From positions 1,649,420 to 1,713,419 of the forward strand of contig JAQFVV010012510.1 of NCBI GenBank assembly GCA_028023455.1: DNA of 64,000 nucleotides, in the 5' to 3' direction. A program made the translations under genes and the position numbers. Under the pieces are notes generated by a model. It ran no database searches. It was not told the DNA's origin and saw nothing but the letters and a program-made list of their open reading frames with translations. The stretch is from Epiperipatus broadwayi (taxonomy: Eukaryota > Onychophora > Udeonychophora > Euonychophora > Peripatidae). Below, one piece after another: positions 34,720 to 46,485 of the stretch (position 1 is the stretch's first letter; every line of letters begins with the position of its first letter).

Positions 34720-35640
34720 TCTTGCTGATTTTTTTATTTACAAGCTTATAAATTGAGTCATTGTGATGTATGACTTTGTTTTATTTACTATCTATAGTTT
34801 TGCTTTTCAGTCTTAAGTGGTGTTATATTGCTAAGGCTATTAATATAAGCAACTTTTTAGTAATAAGACACAAATAGACAATACAGGTTAGTAATTACAC
34901 AATGTTTCAAGTAGTATTATTTTCCACTCGTCTTCAGGTGTTGCTGGCCTATATACACAGTGACAATATTTACTTAGAAGTTGAACTCGCACCTCTACAT
35001 TCTTGAATATCAAATTTCAGGCAAATACTCTACCAACTGAGCTATTCTGTCAGCTTTGACAGAATAGCTGTTGGTAGAGCTTTTGCTTGAAATTAAATAT
35101 TCGAGAATCTAAAGATATGAGTTTAACTTCTAAGCGAATATTGTCACTGTGCATAGAGGCCAGCAACACCTGAAGAAGAGTGGAGAAATAATACTACTCA
35201 AAATGTTGTGTAATTACTAACCTGTACTGTCTATTTGTGTTATTATTAACAAGTTGTTTGTATTAATATATGGTTTGGCTGAAGATTTCTCAGTCCCATA
35301 TAGCTATTTAAGTTAGATAACTGGATTTGAAGACATATAGGTGTCTGAAAATTTCAGATTTTTTACTTGGTAGTTAACTTTTAGATAAATTCTGGCTTTG
35401 GGTTGGTATTTTTAGATCTAGTGTCTGAAATACCCTCGTGCCTCACTAAGGATTGCCAAAGCATGAAACAGTCTGAGAAATGGAGATAATTTTTAGATAG
35501 AGATTTTTAAATGCTTTTTCTTGTGACATTTATCAATAAAGCTTGTTAGAGCTATTAGAACCACTCATTATTTGTTATTTACAAGTTTATAAAATTGAGT
35601 CATGTGATGTATGGCTTTATTTTATTTGCTATTTACAATG
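34720..35640 (+). repeat. HHR repeat family B copy B5, split by a foldback insertion
   Basis: The parts at 34720-34847 and 35261-35640 are one family-B unit (GCTAAGGCTATTAATATA before the break, ATATGGTTTGG, TCAGTCCCATATAGCTATTT, TAGATCTAGTGTCTGAAAT after it). It is interrupted by the foldback at 34848-35260, with the 10-bp target TATTAATATA duplicated. The HHR near 35424 reads CTAAGGA, TTGC-caaa-GCAT-like hairpin, GAAACAGTCTGAG. The G5 change (CTAA) inactivates it. Confidence 0.75.
34848..35260. mobile_element. Foldback made of two head-to-head tRNA-like repeats (family F)
   Basis: A ~200-bp arm and its inverted copy meet at about 35053. Each arm read outward has an A-box-like TAGCTCAGTTGGTAGAGCA (clearest in the left arm read on minus), a degraded B-box GAGTTCAACTTC, then GGCCAGCAACACCTGAAGA, AATAATACTACT, an ACATTGTGTAATTACTAACC tail and TCTATTTGTG. 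The perfect 10-bp TSD TATTAATATA (34838-34847, 35261-35270) shows that the inverted pair inserted as one unit. Confidence 0.85.
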
Positions 35641-35699
35641 AGCTATGTTTAATACATGCATTTTAATCCTTTATTCCTAGTTAAATCTGTCCCAATCTT

Positions 35700-35915
35700 C
35701 ATCATCATCATCATCAACCATTATCAATCCACTGCAGGATGAAGATCTCTCCAAGTTTAATCCATCTTCTCCAATCTTTAGCTTCTCTTCTCCACAACAC
35801 CCCTGCACATTTTCTTATTTCATCCATCCATTTCACATGTGGTCTCTTTCTGGGTCTTTTACAATCTCTTGGAATCCCGTTTAAAATTTCAATTGTCCAT
35901 CTTATTATCTATTTA
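35700..35915 (-). pseudogene. RTE-1 LINE, 3' terminal fragment
   Basis: On the minus strand the sequence ends WIDNG-stop followed by (TGATGA)-type repeats (35700-35716 reads ATCATCATCATC on plus), the RTE 3' terminus. Upstream it matches the GLGETFIL...RKRP region of the 62203 copy and truncates at about 35915. Confidence 0.8.
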
Positions 35916-36190
35916 ATATCATGATCATAGTCATCACTATCTGTATTCAATATTAAGAAATTGCTGGAAATATAAAAAGAAAAAAGAGAATTTCAATCAT
36001 CAGTAATAGTTCTTCCATAGTAAAAAGACACCCAAGATGAATGAAGCTTCCAAGGTAGAAAACTCTTAAACCAATAGTGATTTATTAAGTAGATGATGAT
36101 TAAAAAGTAAAACCAATACTCACAGAAGCATTTTTATAATGGTCAGAGAAATAAATTCATGGTTTGATCCTCAGTATTTTTAATAACCTA

Positions 36191-36451
36191 TTAAGAATTT
36201 AGGTATATTGGATAATATTTACTGAGGCTGTAACCTCGAGAATATGCATGTAAAATGCGATAGTAGGGACCTCTACAGGTGTTTAACCACAAGCTTATGT
36301 TATGGAAGAACAAAATTTTATGGTACATAAAATTCAGCATATTGAAGATAAATCTGCATACTCTCACCTGAAATGAATTAATATATTTTGGGATTAAAAA
36401 TGGATTATTGACACTACTAAAGCATTTATTTGTTACTTTCATTCTTGACAT
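36191..36451 (-). other. Open frame of unknown meaning
   Basis: 86 open codons beginning MSRMKVTNKCFSSVNN, with no domain I recognise and no splice or promoter context. Probably chance. Confidence 0.1.
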
Positions 36452-36544
36452 TAATCTTCACTTTAGAATGACCTACTGAAAGATTAATTAGGATAATATA
36501 ATAAAAGGTCACTACTAGAGCAATAAATGCATTAATTAAGTTCT

Positions 36545-36725
36545 GAATTCTAAATCCTTACTGATGAAGGAAAATTCAAAAATTGGTCTGGGAATGTGAA
36601 TATTATAATCACTATACTTCCAGATACAGTATACAATCAATCAAACCTGCACCCTTACCTTTAAGTACTTACTGATGAAGGTAAACCAGAAACCAGTCTA
36701 AAGACATGGATATTATAGCGCTCTA
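36545..36725 (+). repeat. Tandem pair with hammerhead-like blocks (family D)
   Basis: Two units about 111 bp apart share CTTACTGATGAAGG, a GGTCT or AGTCT block, AYRTGRATATTATA. The second (36670-36705) has CTGATGA (36673-36679), a weak hairpin GGTaaACC, GAA (36690-36692), ACCAGT, C17 in GTC at 36699, and TTA/TAA stem I pairing. The stems are short, so activity is doubtful. Confidence 0.5.
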
Positions 36726-36867
36726 TCTTCTCATGTTATTTGTGTATATTGGGGGCATAAATTGTTTAAAAATGTATAAAAAACACATTTACATATGCCT
36801 GGAAGATCATGTGGGATTCAAGACATTCAATTGAGTTAATTGAATTTATCTTTATATAAATTATTAA

Positions 36868-36946
36868 AAACTGGTCAACACTTAGACAATCTCAATATCA
36901 ATAACAATCAACAATTTTAAACTGTTGTCAAGACAACCATCTTTTA
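36868..36946 (+). pseudogene. Short PLE-2 fragment
   Basis: About 75 bp match the start of PLE-2 at 5651 (TAGACAATC.CAATAT, ATAACAATCAA, TTGTCAAG.CAACCA). Read in frame it gives GQHLDNLNINNNQQF before a stop. It breaks off just before the RQPIAKRG block. Two copies share this left edge, so it may be a recurrent 5' truncation point. Confidence 0.6.
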
Positions 36947-37864
36947 ACTATATATATATATTACTGAGCTGAAAATCAATTCTTGAACCATCATTAAGCT
37001 GGGCATAGTAAAAAGTTAAAATGATATCAACTGAATAAAAATTCATTTGTAAGATTTCATATAATCACTAAATACTTTGAGATAATTTTAAAAAATGTAT
37101 TTAAAAAAACCCTCTACAATCACCATTTTATCACTAATTTACATTTCCACATGTATCTGCATGTTAAATGCATAAGTGACAAAAATAAATTATTCATTTA
37201 TGCATTAAAAAATCACTATCCATGAGAATACAGAGCTTTTGGTAAACTCTGAATGCTTGACTAATAAAATTGACTAATAAATATGGATGTATCAAGTTTA
37301 ATTCTAGATATAAAACAGACAGGCATAAATGATTTTCTAAGAAGGCTGCTCAAATTTGGATAGTTATCTGAAGATTATTAGGTTAATTCTTAAGTTATCA
37401 AGTTCAGTTATATTTTGTAAAAACAATCAACAAGATACCAATTTTCTATGAATAAATCCTCATTTATAAAATAGTTTATTGAAAAAGTTTTAAATAAAAA
37501 CATAAAATACTAATCATAAAAAATTTCATTTTATGTCTAAATATATCACAAATATTCATAATTTATGGAGGCTTTTTTTGTGCACCTGTCCATGAACATT
37601 AAGTGATGGCATAGCTTGATAATTTACTGTAGCAGTGACATATTCTATCTTATTATATTCTAGACCTATTACCACAACTATTAATAATCAATGCTCACCA
37701 GGTAATTGTATCAACCAGATCAAATTAGTTTTAACTATAAACTTCCATCAGGGAGAAACACCAGATTCAATATTTTTTCATAGCTATTTTTCTTCTGTTA
37801 TATTATTCAAACTAGCAATTAAAAAAAAAGTCAAAGATTTTTAATTGAGGCTAGTTTTAGTTGT

Positions 37865-38145
37865 ATTTATATAATGGAGTATTTTCATCATCTAAAAGAG
37901 TATTGAATGTCTTAAGAAATATTTAACTTTATTTAAATATTCCAAGTACATTCAACTGTTAATAATAGCACACAGGTTAGTATATGCACAACATTTTAAG
38001 AGGTATTATTCTCCCTTCTTATGCAGGTGTTGCTGGCCTGACCAGTGGCCATACAAGCATGGGAATCAAACCTGAACCCTTAGATACTTTGAGTATTGGA
38101 ATTTTGAGGTAAAACACTAACCAACAGCCATCCTGCCAGAGGTAA
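37865..38145 (-). repeat. Family F arm, left flank of PLE-3
   Basis: Read on minus, this has a decayed tRNA-like head (CCAACCA...), GGTTTGATTCCC-like B-box, GGCCAGCAACACCTGCATAAG, a GAATAATACCTCTTAAAA block, TTGTGCATATACTAACCTGT and an AAATAAAGTTAAAT tail. It is the inverted partner of 38400-38695. Confidence 0.7.
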
Positions 38146-38155
38146 CAGTCAGTAA

Positions 38156-38398
38156 AAAATTCATAGGGTAGTAGATCACATATGTGCCAAAGAACATATG
38201 GTGAATTGGGAAAATACAAAAATATTGGATAGAGAAAAAAAGGTACAAAGAAGAAAATTTAAAGAAGCTGTTCACATAACAATGGCAAGAAATCTCATAA
38301 GTCAGCATGGTGTGACTATACATAATAGATGGGAACCACTAATCAACTTTGCTCTTAGACAAAAGTGGAGAAATCAGGAGGAACCTCATAGATAAGTA
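38156..38398 (+). pseudogene. PLE-3: C-terminal GIY-YIG remnant of a Penelope-like element
   Basis: The plus frame reads VVDHICAKEHMVNWENTKI, then LDREKKVQRRKFKEAVHIT, ending near NRWEPLINFALRQKW and a stop at 38393-38395. The order H..(E/K)..H...W..T.I..RE....RR.KEA..I is the conserved C-terminal half of the PLE GIY-YIG domain, including the catalytic Glu of the KEA motif. The RT and the YIG segment are missing. Inverted family-F repeats immediately flank it on both sides. Confidence 0.75.
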
Positions 38399-38399
38399 T

Positions 38400-38695
38400 A
38401 TGAAATTTCTACTGGCTGTTGCCTATAAAAGAATGGCTCAGTTGGTTAGAGCATTACCTTAAAATCCAATACTCAAAGAATCTAATGGTCCAGGTTTGAT
38501 TCTCATGCTAGTACTGTCACTGGTCAGGCCAGAAACAGCTGAAGAAGAGGGGAGAATAATATCTCTCAAAACATTGTGCATATATTAACCTGTGTGCTAT
38601 TACTAACAGTTAAATGTATTTGGAATATTCAAATAAAGTTAAATTTTTTTAGGCATTTAATACTCATGTTAGATGATGGAAATAATCCAACATCC
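38400..38695 (+). repeat. Family F arm, right flank of PLE-3
   Basis: A tRNA-like head has A-box TGGCTCAGTTGGTTAGAGCA and B-box GGTTTGATTCTC, followed by GGCCAGAAACAGCTGAAGAAG, AGAATAATATCTCTCAAAAC, TGTGCATATATTAACCTGTG and AAATAAAGTTAAAT. The block CTGAAGA...(GAG...CTC)...AAAAC is faintly hammerhead-like, with G12 lost. Confidence 0.7.
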
Positions 38696-39238
38696 ATCTA
38701 AAACGCTATCATCACATACTTTCAGGAAAACATGCTACTTTTTTTGATTATGTAGACTTTTTCATTAATTCTACAACTATACTTTTTATTTTAATAACTT
38801 TAATTATATGCTAATTATACTGACAAAATATGCTTTTGAAAGCAGTAATTTACTGTATTTACTTTGCTCAAGGGTCATTTATTGTAAGTATGTGCAATCA
38901 CTGAATAATAGATGTTAGTGTTACTTCCACATCTTCAGATTAATTTTTTTATTTTTAGCTTTTTGAATTAATTATACCTGCATATTCGGTAGCCACTCAA
39001 AATTCAAAACATCCGAGAATTTTGAACCTTAGATTATATAAATAAACTGGGGGGGGGGTGAGTATACAGCAGTTAAGCAGTAAGTAGAATCAATTACTGC
39101 TCCTAAAAGCATTTAATTATAAGCTAATCATATTTTTATATCATAATATATTTTGATATATCTTAATATTTTTTTAATCATTTTTTGCCCCCATTAAAAA
39201 ACTCTCCAGAAAAATAACAAAGATCATGAACAAAAATT

Positions 39239-39500
39239 ATTTATATATATTACATAAATATTTGAAAACCAGGCACTCTTCCAAACCTGGAGCTTTAATT
39301 GTAAATATATGGGATTTGAACTCAGACTTTCAAGCACCCACCATCTATTTACATTATCTCATACAACTGATACACATGACCACACATATCTTTTCTACAT
39401 ATGTGTGGTCATGTGTATCAGTTGTATGAGATAATGTAGATAGATGGTGGGTGCTTGAAAGTCTGAGTTCAAATCCCATATATTTATATATATTACATAA
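39239..39500. mobile_element. Perfect tRNA-like foldback (family C, C3) with 19-bp TSD
   Basis: Between direct copies of ATTTATATATATTACATAA (39239-39257 and 39482-39500) lies an inverted repeat. The arms at about 39305-39388 and 39396-39480 are nearly identical around TTTTCTACAT. Each arm is the tRNA-like head of family C: A-box region TGTATCAGTTGTATGAGA and B-box GAGTTCAAATCCC. The HHR part is absent. The long TSD indicates target-primed insertion, and the arm identity suggests a recent event or gene conversion. Confidence 0.85.
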
Positions 39501-39509
39501 CTCAGAAGT

Positions 39510-42500
39510 CCACCAGATTTGGAAGATTCTATAAGCATTAAGCTATTACTGATGAAATAATTTTTAATGTAGCCCATGGATTTTTCTTCAATTAGGCAGA
39601 GATATTTTTATTTTTCTAATGCAGGAATTAAATTTAAATATATTTGTATCAATGAATTCTATTATTTGTGGTCTTTCAATTTAAATGGCAACAATTACAC
39701 ATTATTGTTTTACTTCTTTTTTTTTCAATTGCTAGTGTATGTTAAAGCAATAAATAAAATGTAATATATATAGACATACTCAGTTGCTCAGGTGGTCAAT
39801 TGAGAAGGTGAATTCTATTTAGTTTTACTCAATTAAGAATTAATCTGAACACAGTTATTGATTCTCGCACTAAATTACGCAGTACGCGGAATCTGAATCG
39901 CATTGAATACCGAAAGAAGTGTGCTTTGAAACCAATTTAGTTTTGAACAATTTTTACTCTGGCAGAATCAAATCTTGCTCTTTCAGATATAGTAGAAGCG
40001 CACACTTTTTGGATCAATCAATATACATTAATTCATAAATTAATATACATTAATCCATAAATTAAATCTCTAAAACTATTCGGTAGTAAATATAATGATT
40101 TTGTAATTTTATGAATTTGGAATATTACTTACGTTAGTCAACTCAATTTAGTTACTTAATATTAAATTATTATCTAAAATTTTCACAATTATCAATTCGC
40201 CACATTAATTTTTTTATTTTAAAAAAAAGTTCTTAAAAGCAAACTGAAAATAATTTTCCTGTTTATTGATTTTCTTCCATACACTTGCATAAACACAGCT
40301 GTTGAATTATTTCTTTTTACTGACAACTTTTAGCCCAATATCGTTTGTTTAAAATACAAGATGGTTTCATTTACCCAAAGTTCTTATATTTCAGCAAGTG
40401 GTTGACATATTACAATCACCACTGAATAGACAATTTAGATTTTTAAACATCTGCTCGTTACGTTACCGTCAAAGAAACTTTTTAATTTTTATAGTTATTA
40501 GTTGATTTTTTTTTTTTTACTTTGTAGATAGTTAAAGTACTTTATAATAACTATAAAAAAAAGTTTGGAATTATTATTGAGCAAAGATTTATTAAGTTTC
40601 AAGAAATAAATAAAATAAGAAAATGCTGGGAAAGGCCAATTACCATTCGACAGAAACAAAAGTCCATTATAATCTAAAATTACAATAGTCTATTCATAGG
40701 CACATAATATATTACAATACTTGCTTTGCTAATTGACTACGTACTTGAATCTCGCAAGTTTGTTGCTGTTAATGAAAATTAATGTTATTTATTGATATTT
40801 GTCGAAAAGCAGAAAAGAAAATCACTGTATCTAAGAAGTGAATAGAAGGTATTATTAATTTAATGAGAAACTGTACTTGTTTTTACTGTCTGCAGAAAAG
40901 AAATCCAGTTAGAACTAGAATATCTATTCTAAACTTTAAATTAAAATTTAACTAGAATATCTGTGTTTTATTTATATATCCTTTGTATGTATGTATATGC
41001 CCCTGTTTTAAATTAATAATTTCTAAACAAATAAATATTAGAAAGTTATTATAAAACGATTTATAATATCAGTATAACGTTCTAATTATTTATTGAGCGC
41101 CCAGACTGTATGTAATTTGAAAGTCCAGTATGTAAATAGAGCAATTTTCTGGACAGTACAAAATAGGTTTATTGATGTCAAAAAGTATTTATTAGCAAGT
41201 CTACACAAATAACAGCTGTTACTGCATTGCGCTTCCACTTAATGTCCAAGGTTTGGATCCATATTAAAAAGTTTATAGAAGTAAATGACTCAAAACGTAT
41301 TGATTGGCACATCTTCTGCTCCAATCACAACTTGTAGTTCAAATATAGCTAGATAAAACTTATAAAACGGTTTAGATTTTAAATCTGGTTCAAATACATG
41401 ACTCATAGCCAATTCATTTTGTCATTCATTAATTTTGCAGTAAACATTTTTAGCTAGAGTATAAAATAAGAATGAAAAATGATCTAAACCCTAATTAGAG
41501 TCTGATTTTTTTTCATGGAGAATAATTTGCTATTTGAGATGTGATATGTATGGGTGTGGGTACACACACATACAAATAATTAAAAAATAAATGTAGAATT
41601 AAAAGATTTATCTTTTAAATACGAAACTAAAAAATTATTAGAAGTTATTAGAAAAAGATTATACTCTAATCATAGCGAAAAGTAAAAATTAGTGATAATG
41701 AGATAAAAATGTACTTATAATAATTAAAGCAATGAGAGTCAGATTTTTGTCATTGATAACAAGAATTTGATCTCATAATAACTCGGTAATTAAAGTTAAC
41801 AAAAGGTAAAACATTCTGGAATCCAACATGTGTGCACTTAGAGAAATGGTACCTTATCTGGTGAATGGGAATACCGGCCAATCAACTACAGGAAATAAAC
41901 AATTGAAGAAGATTATGCAGGTTAAAGGAGAAAAAAGAGGGGAATTAATGAGGAGATCAACTGGGAGATGGACACAATTTTGAGTGCTAGATGTCACCCT
42001 TTGCACAGTAGCTTCTAGAGAAGAGAGATTGCCTCCGGAAGTGAGAAAGCAAGCTAGGGACTAAACAAGTCTGAACGATCTTTATTATTATTTTGTACAC
42101 CTATGGTGTTATGTGTATATATGTATATAAAATGTAAAATTACTTTAATATTTCTTGTCAGTTAATGTATTAAACCATTATGAATTAAATTTATTAAATG
42201 CACTGAACTTAATCGAAATAGTGTTGAATCATTATTTGGTAAACTATTGCAATTCAATCAGAGAACAGTAAGCTCCTGGTAAAGGGTCTGAGCCATAAGA
42301 TTTAGTAGCAGCGAACATAACATGAAGGCAAAAAATAACTTTTAAATATTTGCTTTAGGATAAAGACTTTACATAGAGAAGCAGTGAAAGAAAAGGCATT
42401 AGTCACTAATCAAACTAATTTAAAGTTGTAATTATAAATTTATTTAATGCACATTGATTACGTAAGTAATATTTACTAAAGCAATAAACCTTTAAGCATG

Positions 42501-44510
42501 TGCACTTGAAAATGCAAAGTGAAATCTTAAGATTTTGTTTTATATAGCTCATACAAATTAATATATTATTAATGTGCATTAATTTAAAACTCACTACAAA
42601 AAGAACTGCTAAGGTAATAATTACATAGTCGATTCTGAAACAATAATTGGATAAATAACTGAATTATCTATAGTTTGGGTGTCTTAAAAAAAATCTAAAC
42701 CTACTTATAATCTAAAAACATTTTCAAATTTCACACTACTTAAATTTGACTACCAAGTCGTGAGTATCACGAGATGATGAAATAATCATTATATCTTGAG
42801 ATCATTTAATATATATATAGAAAACAAATTTTAGAGTAAGTCAAAAGTCTATTTATAGGAAATGATTTAAAATGTAAAATTGGATTATAAAAATTGAAAA
42901 CAGGTTTTAAAAACAGTAAATACAAAAGATTTAATAGAGAAAAAATCATAGATTCAATGCTAAAAATAACGTAGATTAAAAAAATTGGTGACAAAATATT
43001 AATCCCAGAATTAAAAATGACTAGAATATTAATTGTGATATACAGCAAAATCTTCCCTGATAAAGGTGTATAGAAAGAACATTCACTAAATTAAATTTTA
43101 TACAATAAATCCAGTCACATTACCATAAACATTTAGTCACATAATATTTAACAATATAATTAATTTATCTGTTTACCTTTTGTGGTAAAAATACAGTAAT
43201 TATTATTTTAATAATTCTAATGATGTATATAATAATTTTGGCTTTCTCCATAAAAAATGAAAAATCTATAAAATTAGCAATGAACAAAAATGCTATGACG
43301 AACACTATTGGTTAATATAGCATACATGTGCACAAAATGTTTCAGGACATTTCTAATTGGCTGAATTAAAAAGATAGTTAATTCAATGAATAAAAAGTTC
43401 TAACCAAGAAAGCCGTAATGATTTTTTAATTAGTATAAGTTTGTTTTTGCTTTAAAAAATTGATTTTAATTTTCATATTGCAGAAAAGAAAAATGAAGTT
43501 AGCATCAAGAAAAACAGTTTTCTTAACAAAAAAGCTGTAAAATTGTCAATTAGAGAAACTGTCATGGTAAAAATTATTGTATGACATAATACAAGTCCAC
43601 ACAAAATGTTAAATCTGTGTTAGAAAGCCAATTATTAATATGGGAGGGAAAAGGTCAAACAAGAAGGCAGAAATAAAGTGATTTTTCATAATTGCAAATA
43701 TGTTTTTGAGTTTAATTTTTATTATGAAGCAGAAAACAGACTTAAAATATAATATTTAAAAAAAATCCTGGGAAAGAAAGCAAAATTCCATAAACTCAAA
43801 ATCAATATTGTGTGAATCGATTAGGGTGAATTTGCTTATATTTTTATTTTATGCTTTTAAACTTTGATTTTATGTTCATTGAAATTTAAATGCATAGTAT
43901 ATATATCAAATAATTTTCTTTATATATCACGTATCAAATCACTCTCCAAACATTAAGAAATTTCAACTACTCTCTCTGTGAATACATATACAAAAGTCCA
44001 ACTCTCAAAACAATCAGTCCATATCTCTTTGAAGTGGAAACTGCAATGGCATTATATATTGCAAAATGATCTTACCCGTAATAAAGAGCTTGGAATTTAA
44101 ATAAGCAATGAACTTAAATTGCTCATAAACAAACATGTTTAATATACATATATAAAGAGAGACTAAACATTAGCCATTTTAATCTTTGCAAACCCCCTAA
44201 CATAAATGTATAAGAAATAATCTCAGTTCATAATGCTAGCTGAAATTAAATACTAAACCACTCTCCAAATGTTAAAATTTTTTAGCTACACCCTCTGTGT
44301 GTTAGACAGTGAGATTATTTCTTGTATATTTACATTTATATTTTTGATTTTGTATTATATTTTTTTATTTAAACAATTGCTTTTGATAGTAACATTGATC
44401 TATGGGTGTGAAACAGATTAATGCTAAACATATATATTTTAATGTGCACTACAAAGGATATAAATGGTCGAATAATGTACGATCAATTAGTTAATACAAT
44501 CCATGTTCAT
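39510..44510. other. AT-rich stretch without recognised gene
   Basis: Five kilobases hold no ORF I can assign. 41860-42070 is GC-richer and reads in part MQVKGEKRGELMRRSTGRW, but I cannot place it in a family. 43920-44330 contains two diverged copies of a CACTCTCCAAA(C/T)(A/G)TTAA...CTCTCTGTG block. No RNA gene seen. Confidence 0.5.
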
Positions 44511-44519
44511 TGGTTTATT

Positions 44520-46290
44520 GTTTAACTTCTTTCAATACTTGGATGTGATCCACAGTTCTAAACCCAAACTTAAATTCTGCTTAGTCTTTTGGTTGATTAA
44601 AATTCAAAGTTTGCCGTAGACAAGCTGTAATTATCTTGATAAAAATTTTGTGTAGAATTGATAATAGACTAATAATATAAGTCCTAATATATTCTTTATT
44701 ACCTTTTTTAAATATTAATATTAATACATTCTTCCAATCATTTGATTTCTCTTTATCATTTAGATGTTTAGTATATAACTTTGCCAACAATTTTTTCTTC
44801 ATTTTTTTTTATATTCTCTGCATCTTTTCTTTTCTTTACAGAGTTAATTACATGTTTCACTCCTTTATTTAGACTGCTTGGCAATTCAAAAGATGTAATA
44901 ATTGTAGTAGACTTTATTTTGTTTTTGTTCTTTATTGCTAAAATAAATCTTTATAGTACTCTTACACACACTTTATAATGTCATTTCTCCTTTTAGTAAT
45001 AGTTCCATCTTATAATTGCAGAAATAATTTTTCTACCAATACCAAGATGTTATTTACACTTTTAAAGGTTTTATTCTCATCTCTAGCTTTCCTTCTTAAT
45101 TCATAATTATTTTTTCTTATAACATTATTAGCATTTTTTCATATTTTGCAAAATTCTAAATATTCAAATCTCTTTAATGGAATATTAAAAATATATATTC
45201 CATTTTTTTTTTTTCATAAATTGTCTTGTCTCAGCTAAACAATTGCTAATAAATTATTGGGGGGGGGGTTGCATCAGTTATGCTTTTTTACAGATTTTAA
45301 TAGTGTATCAGTTATATTCCTATTGATTACATTCAAACCTTAACTAACTTTCAAATTGTTAATATTTTGAAAGAATTTGCACATTCTAATTTAAATTTAT
45401 TGGAATGTTTCTGAAGGTTAGAAATATTAATGATGGATACTGTTTGCTCTAATAATATTTATCTCTTGAGTTTTGCATATCTCGATCCCATTAATCAATA
45501 ACCACTTGCTGTATTAAATTTATTAAGAATATTACATCTTGAAATATATTTTTTCTATTACCCAAAATATAATCCAATTCTACTTGCACTGTTATTTGTA
45601 TCCTTGCATGTCTATTTTCTCTTTTACATTTTTCTCAAAGAAAGAATTCATAATATGGACTTTTCCCCTTTTCTGCAAACTCCTTATATCTGTGTCCTCT
45701 TTCTTTTCTGTTACCCATAATCAGTTTTACAACACAATTGTTATTATATTTTAGCATTAAAATCTCCTATGACAATTTTAAAATGTTATTTGATCTGAAC
45801 CATAACTTTTTATACTCCTATATATTTTTTTTTACTTCTTTATTACAATGAGAATTGTTTGGCATAAACCTGAATTAGCTGCATTTGAAATCTTCCATTG
45901 ACTTGAGTAAATGATCTTTTTACTTTGATATATCATCAATCACTATAATATTGTACTTTTACTTTTTATTTATAATGAATGTCACTCCACATATGCATTC
46001 AATATTTGTGCATTTGTAGTAAAATAAATGCCCACTTTTTAAATCAATTGTTTCTTCACCTTTACTTTTGACGTAACAAGTCCAACAATGACTCATTTAA
46101 TCATAGGCAGTGATTCTTCTAATTTGTGCGATTTTCCTTCATTTGAAAAGTGATTTACAATTGTAGGTACCTAAGGAAAAAGTCATCATAAAATAGTAGC
46201 TGGTTTCCAACTGCTAACTTGGAATTTACAGCATTCTGGGAGTAAGAGCCATAATTTAGTTTTGTCTGCCATGATTGTAAATATCTGTTT
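44520..46290 (-). pseudogene. RTE-1 LINE, endonuclease to RT fingers, decayed
   Basis: Minus-strand frames encode LLAKLYTKHLNDKEKSNDWK, LILIFKKGNKEYIRTY, ISLLSILHKIFIKIITACLR and FNQPKDQAEF, which is the RT motif 1-2 region of RTE elements (usual NYRPISLL...QAGFR). Upstream pieces to about 46290 fit the AP endonuclease part but are broken by stops and shifts. It is cut at about 44520 before the catalytic motifs. Confidence 0.75.
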
Positions 46291-46391
46291 TATAAAAAGT
46301 TCATTCACACACACACATTCTGCTTTCAGTAGAACTTAACTAATATTTCAGTTAAAAAATATCAGGCAACTGAGATGAAAGAAAGTAAAGC

Positions 46392-46485
46392 TTTTTTTTC
46401 ATGTGTCAAAGCATCCGCCGGGAAGCGAACCCCGGGACAACTGCTTGTAAGGCAGATTTGCTAACCACTCGAACATCAACGATCT
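46392..46485 (-). mobile_element. tRNA-like SINE, family G, copy G5
   Basis: The minus strand reads CGTTGATGTTCGAGTGGTTAGC (A-box region), GCCTTACAAGCAGTTGTCCC, B-box GGGTTCGCTTCCCGG and TTTGACACATG plus an A run. Closest to G1. Confidence 0.8.

Noticed and set aside
34848-35260. Hammerhead in family F as a firm call
   Set aside because: CTGAAGA and a GAG/CTC hairpin followed by AAAC are visible, but G12 and stems I and III do not hold in any copy here; kept only as a hint.
41860-42070. LINE 3' end similar to R-rich tails of jockey-type elements
   Set aside because: A few residues look suggestive (STGRW), but no consistent frame or second motif supports it.
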